Shown here: positions 5,734-6,242 of the stretch, piece after piece | How positions within the stretch are numbered: position 1 is the stretch's first letter | Layout of the letters: the number at the start of each line of letters is the position of its first letter | Assembly: GCA_035637315.1 (NCBI GenBank) | Contig: DASPXK010000305.1 | Span: 1-6,242 of the forward strand | Length of the DNA stretch: 6,242 nt | Direction: 5' to 3' | DNA from: DASPXK01 sp035637315 | GTDB lineage: Bacteria; Chloroflexota; UBA6077; JACCZL01 | Notes under the pieces: model-generated | Seen by the model: the letters and a program-made list of their open reading frames with translations, nothing else | What the model was told of the DNA's origin: nothing | Database searches by the model: none | Program-made: the position numbers and the translations under genes

Positions 5734-6237
5734 TTGAGGATCCTCGGCGTCGATCCCGGTCTGACTCGGACCGGCTGGGCGCTCGTCGTCGCGGATGGAC
5801 ACGCATATCGCCTGCTTGGGGCCGGCGTCGTGGCGCCGCCGCCAAAGGGAGAGCTGGCCACGCGACTGGCCGAGGGATATCGCCGCTTCACACTCGTGCT
5901 CGAGGAATGCAGACCCGATCTGATCGTGATGGAGGATGTGTTCACCGCGCCGCGCTACCCCCAGGCGGCCCTGAAGATGGCTCACCTGCGGGGGGTGCTC
6001 TGCCTGGCGGCGGCGCTGGCCAAGGTGGACGTGGTGTCGCTGACCGCGACGACCGTCAAACGGCGGCTGACGGGGAATGGCCACGCCTCTAAAGAACAGG
6101 TCCAGCGCATGGTGTTCGAGCTGTGTGAGGTCAGAGCAGGCAAGATGCCAAGCGATCTGAGCGACGCCGTGGCGCTGGCGATTGCCGGATTGCACCAGGC
6201 CAGTTCCCTGCCACATTCGCTGGCGGCTGCCAGATGA
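5734..6237 (+). CDS. ruvC: Crossover junction endodeoxyribonuclease RuvC
   Basis: RuvC is a homodimeric, Mg-dependent RNase H-fold nuclease that cuts Holliday junctions symmetrically, working with the RuvAB branch-migration motor. The 167-residue length from the TTG start is standard. The four acidic catalytic residues are present: D7 in RILGVDPGLTRTGWAL (2-17), E67 in LIVMEDVF (63-70), and D141 and D144 in PSDLSDAVALAIAGLH (139-154), matching D7, E66, D138 and D141 of the E. coli enzyme. The helix ALKMAHLRGVL (79-89) and VKRRLTGNGHASKEQV (108-123) are also typical. The start is placed at TTG 5734 because family proteins begin MRILGxDPG, a GGCGGA partial Shine-Dalgarno lies four bases upstream, and the promoter lies before it. 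TTG 5722 or GTG 5704 would add a short unconserved leader. Its stop overlaps an ATG by four bases (ATGA), as in many ruvC-ruvA pairs. Confidence 0.95.
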   Translation: MRILGVDPGLTRTGWALVVADGHAYRLLGAGVVAPPPKGELATRLAEGYRRFTLVLEECRPDLIVMEDVFTAPRYPQAALKMAHLRGVLCLAAALAKVDVVSLTATTVKRRLTGNGHASKEQVQRMVFELCEVRAGKMPSDLSDAVALAIAGLHQASSLPHSLAAAR

Positions 6238-6242
6238 TCGCT
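6234..6242 (+). CDS. Start of the next gene, probably ruvA (partial, cut by the window edge)
   Basis: ATG at 6234 overlaps the ruvC stop as ATGA and reads Met-Ile-Ala before the window ends. RuvA, the junction-binding subunit of the RuvAB motor, commonly begins MI-x-x-(L/V)-x-G and often follows ruvC directly. Three codons and position are the only evidence, so this is an inference from gene order. Confidence 0.5.

Noticed and set aside
5401..6216. 271-codon minus-strand frame opposite the cobQ end and ruvC
   Set aside because: It is antisense to the catalytic motifs of two recognised genes and has no domain features of its own.
1..6242. A new defence, mobile or biosynthetic system
   Set aside because: All sizeable genes fall in known families (NIPSNAP, R3H ATPase, GNAT, CobS, CobQ, RuvC); there is no transposase, CRISPR array, toxin-antitoxin pair or tRNA/att site.

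Overview
The window is GC-rich (by eye about two-thirds G+C) bacterial chromosome, densely coded. The gene content is a NIPSNAP protein, a long SpoIIIAA/Ycf45-type R3H ATPase, a tandem-GNAT protein, cobS-cobQ and ruvC running into a probable ruvA. Together with an apparently leaderless cobS transcript, this best suggests a high-GC Chloroflexota-like bacterium. That assignment is inferred from gene style; no phylogenetic marker was compared, and I would put it only a little above even odds.

Layout, left to right. (1) A short NIPSNAP-family gene on + (102-425) with its own promoter-like box and a good Shine-Dalgarno sequence. (2) A 115-base convergent gap almost filled by a nested inverted repeat (438-512), which looks like a copy of a dispersed REP/MITE-like element. 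(3) A two-gene minus-strand operon read right to left: a double-lobed GNAT acetyltransferase (3143-2187), then a 548-aa AAA-type ATPase with a C-terminal R3H domain (2187-541). The two are joined by a one-base TAATG stop/start overlap. (4) A 98-base divergent promoter region (3144-3241) with a perfect 15-bp palindrome between the two -10-like boxes. (5) A plus-strand pair for late cobalamin synthesis: cobS (3242-4063) and, three bases on, cobQ (4067-5593). (6) A 140-base gap with a small GC hairpin and a second promoter, then ruvC (TTG start, 5734-6237). ruvC overlaps the first three codons of a gene that is probably ruvA (6234 to the window edge).

How the genes work together. CobQ amidates adenosylcobyrinic acid a,c-diamide to adenosylcobyric acid. 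CobS performs the late step, joining adenosylcobinamide-GDP to alpha-ribazole. The intervening enzymes (CbiB/CobD, CobU, CobT) are not in the window. RuvC resolves Holliday junctions with the RuvAB branch-migration motor, so the right edge is the start of a ruv operon. The GNAT and R3H-ATPase genes are translationally coupled, but their joint role is unknown.

I found no CRISPR array, RNA gene, insertion sequence, riboswitch or defence system, and nothing that amounts to a new biological system. The parts most worth a second look are the non-coding ones: the two strong inverted repeats, the leaderless cobS start, and the small frame that overlaps the ruvC start.
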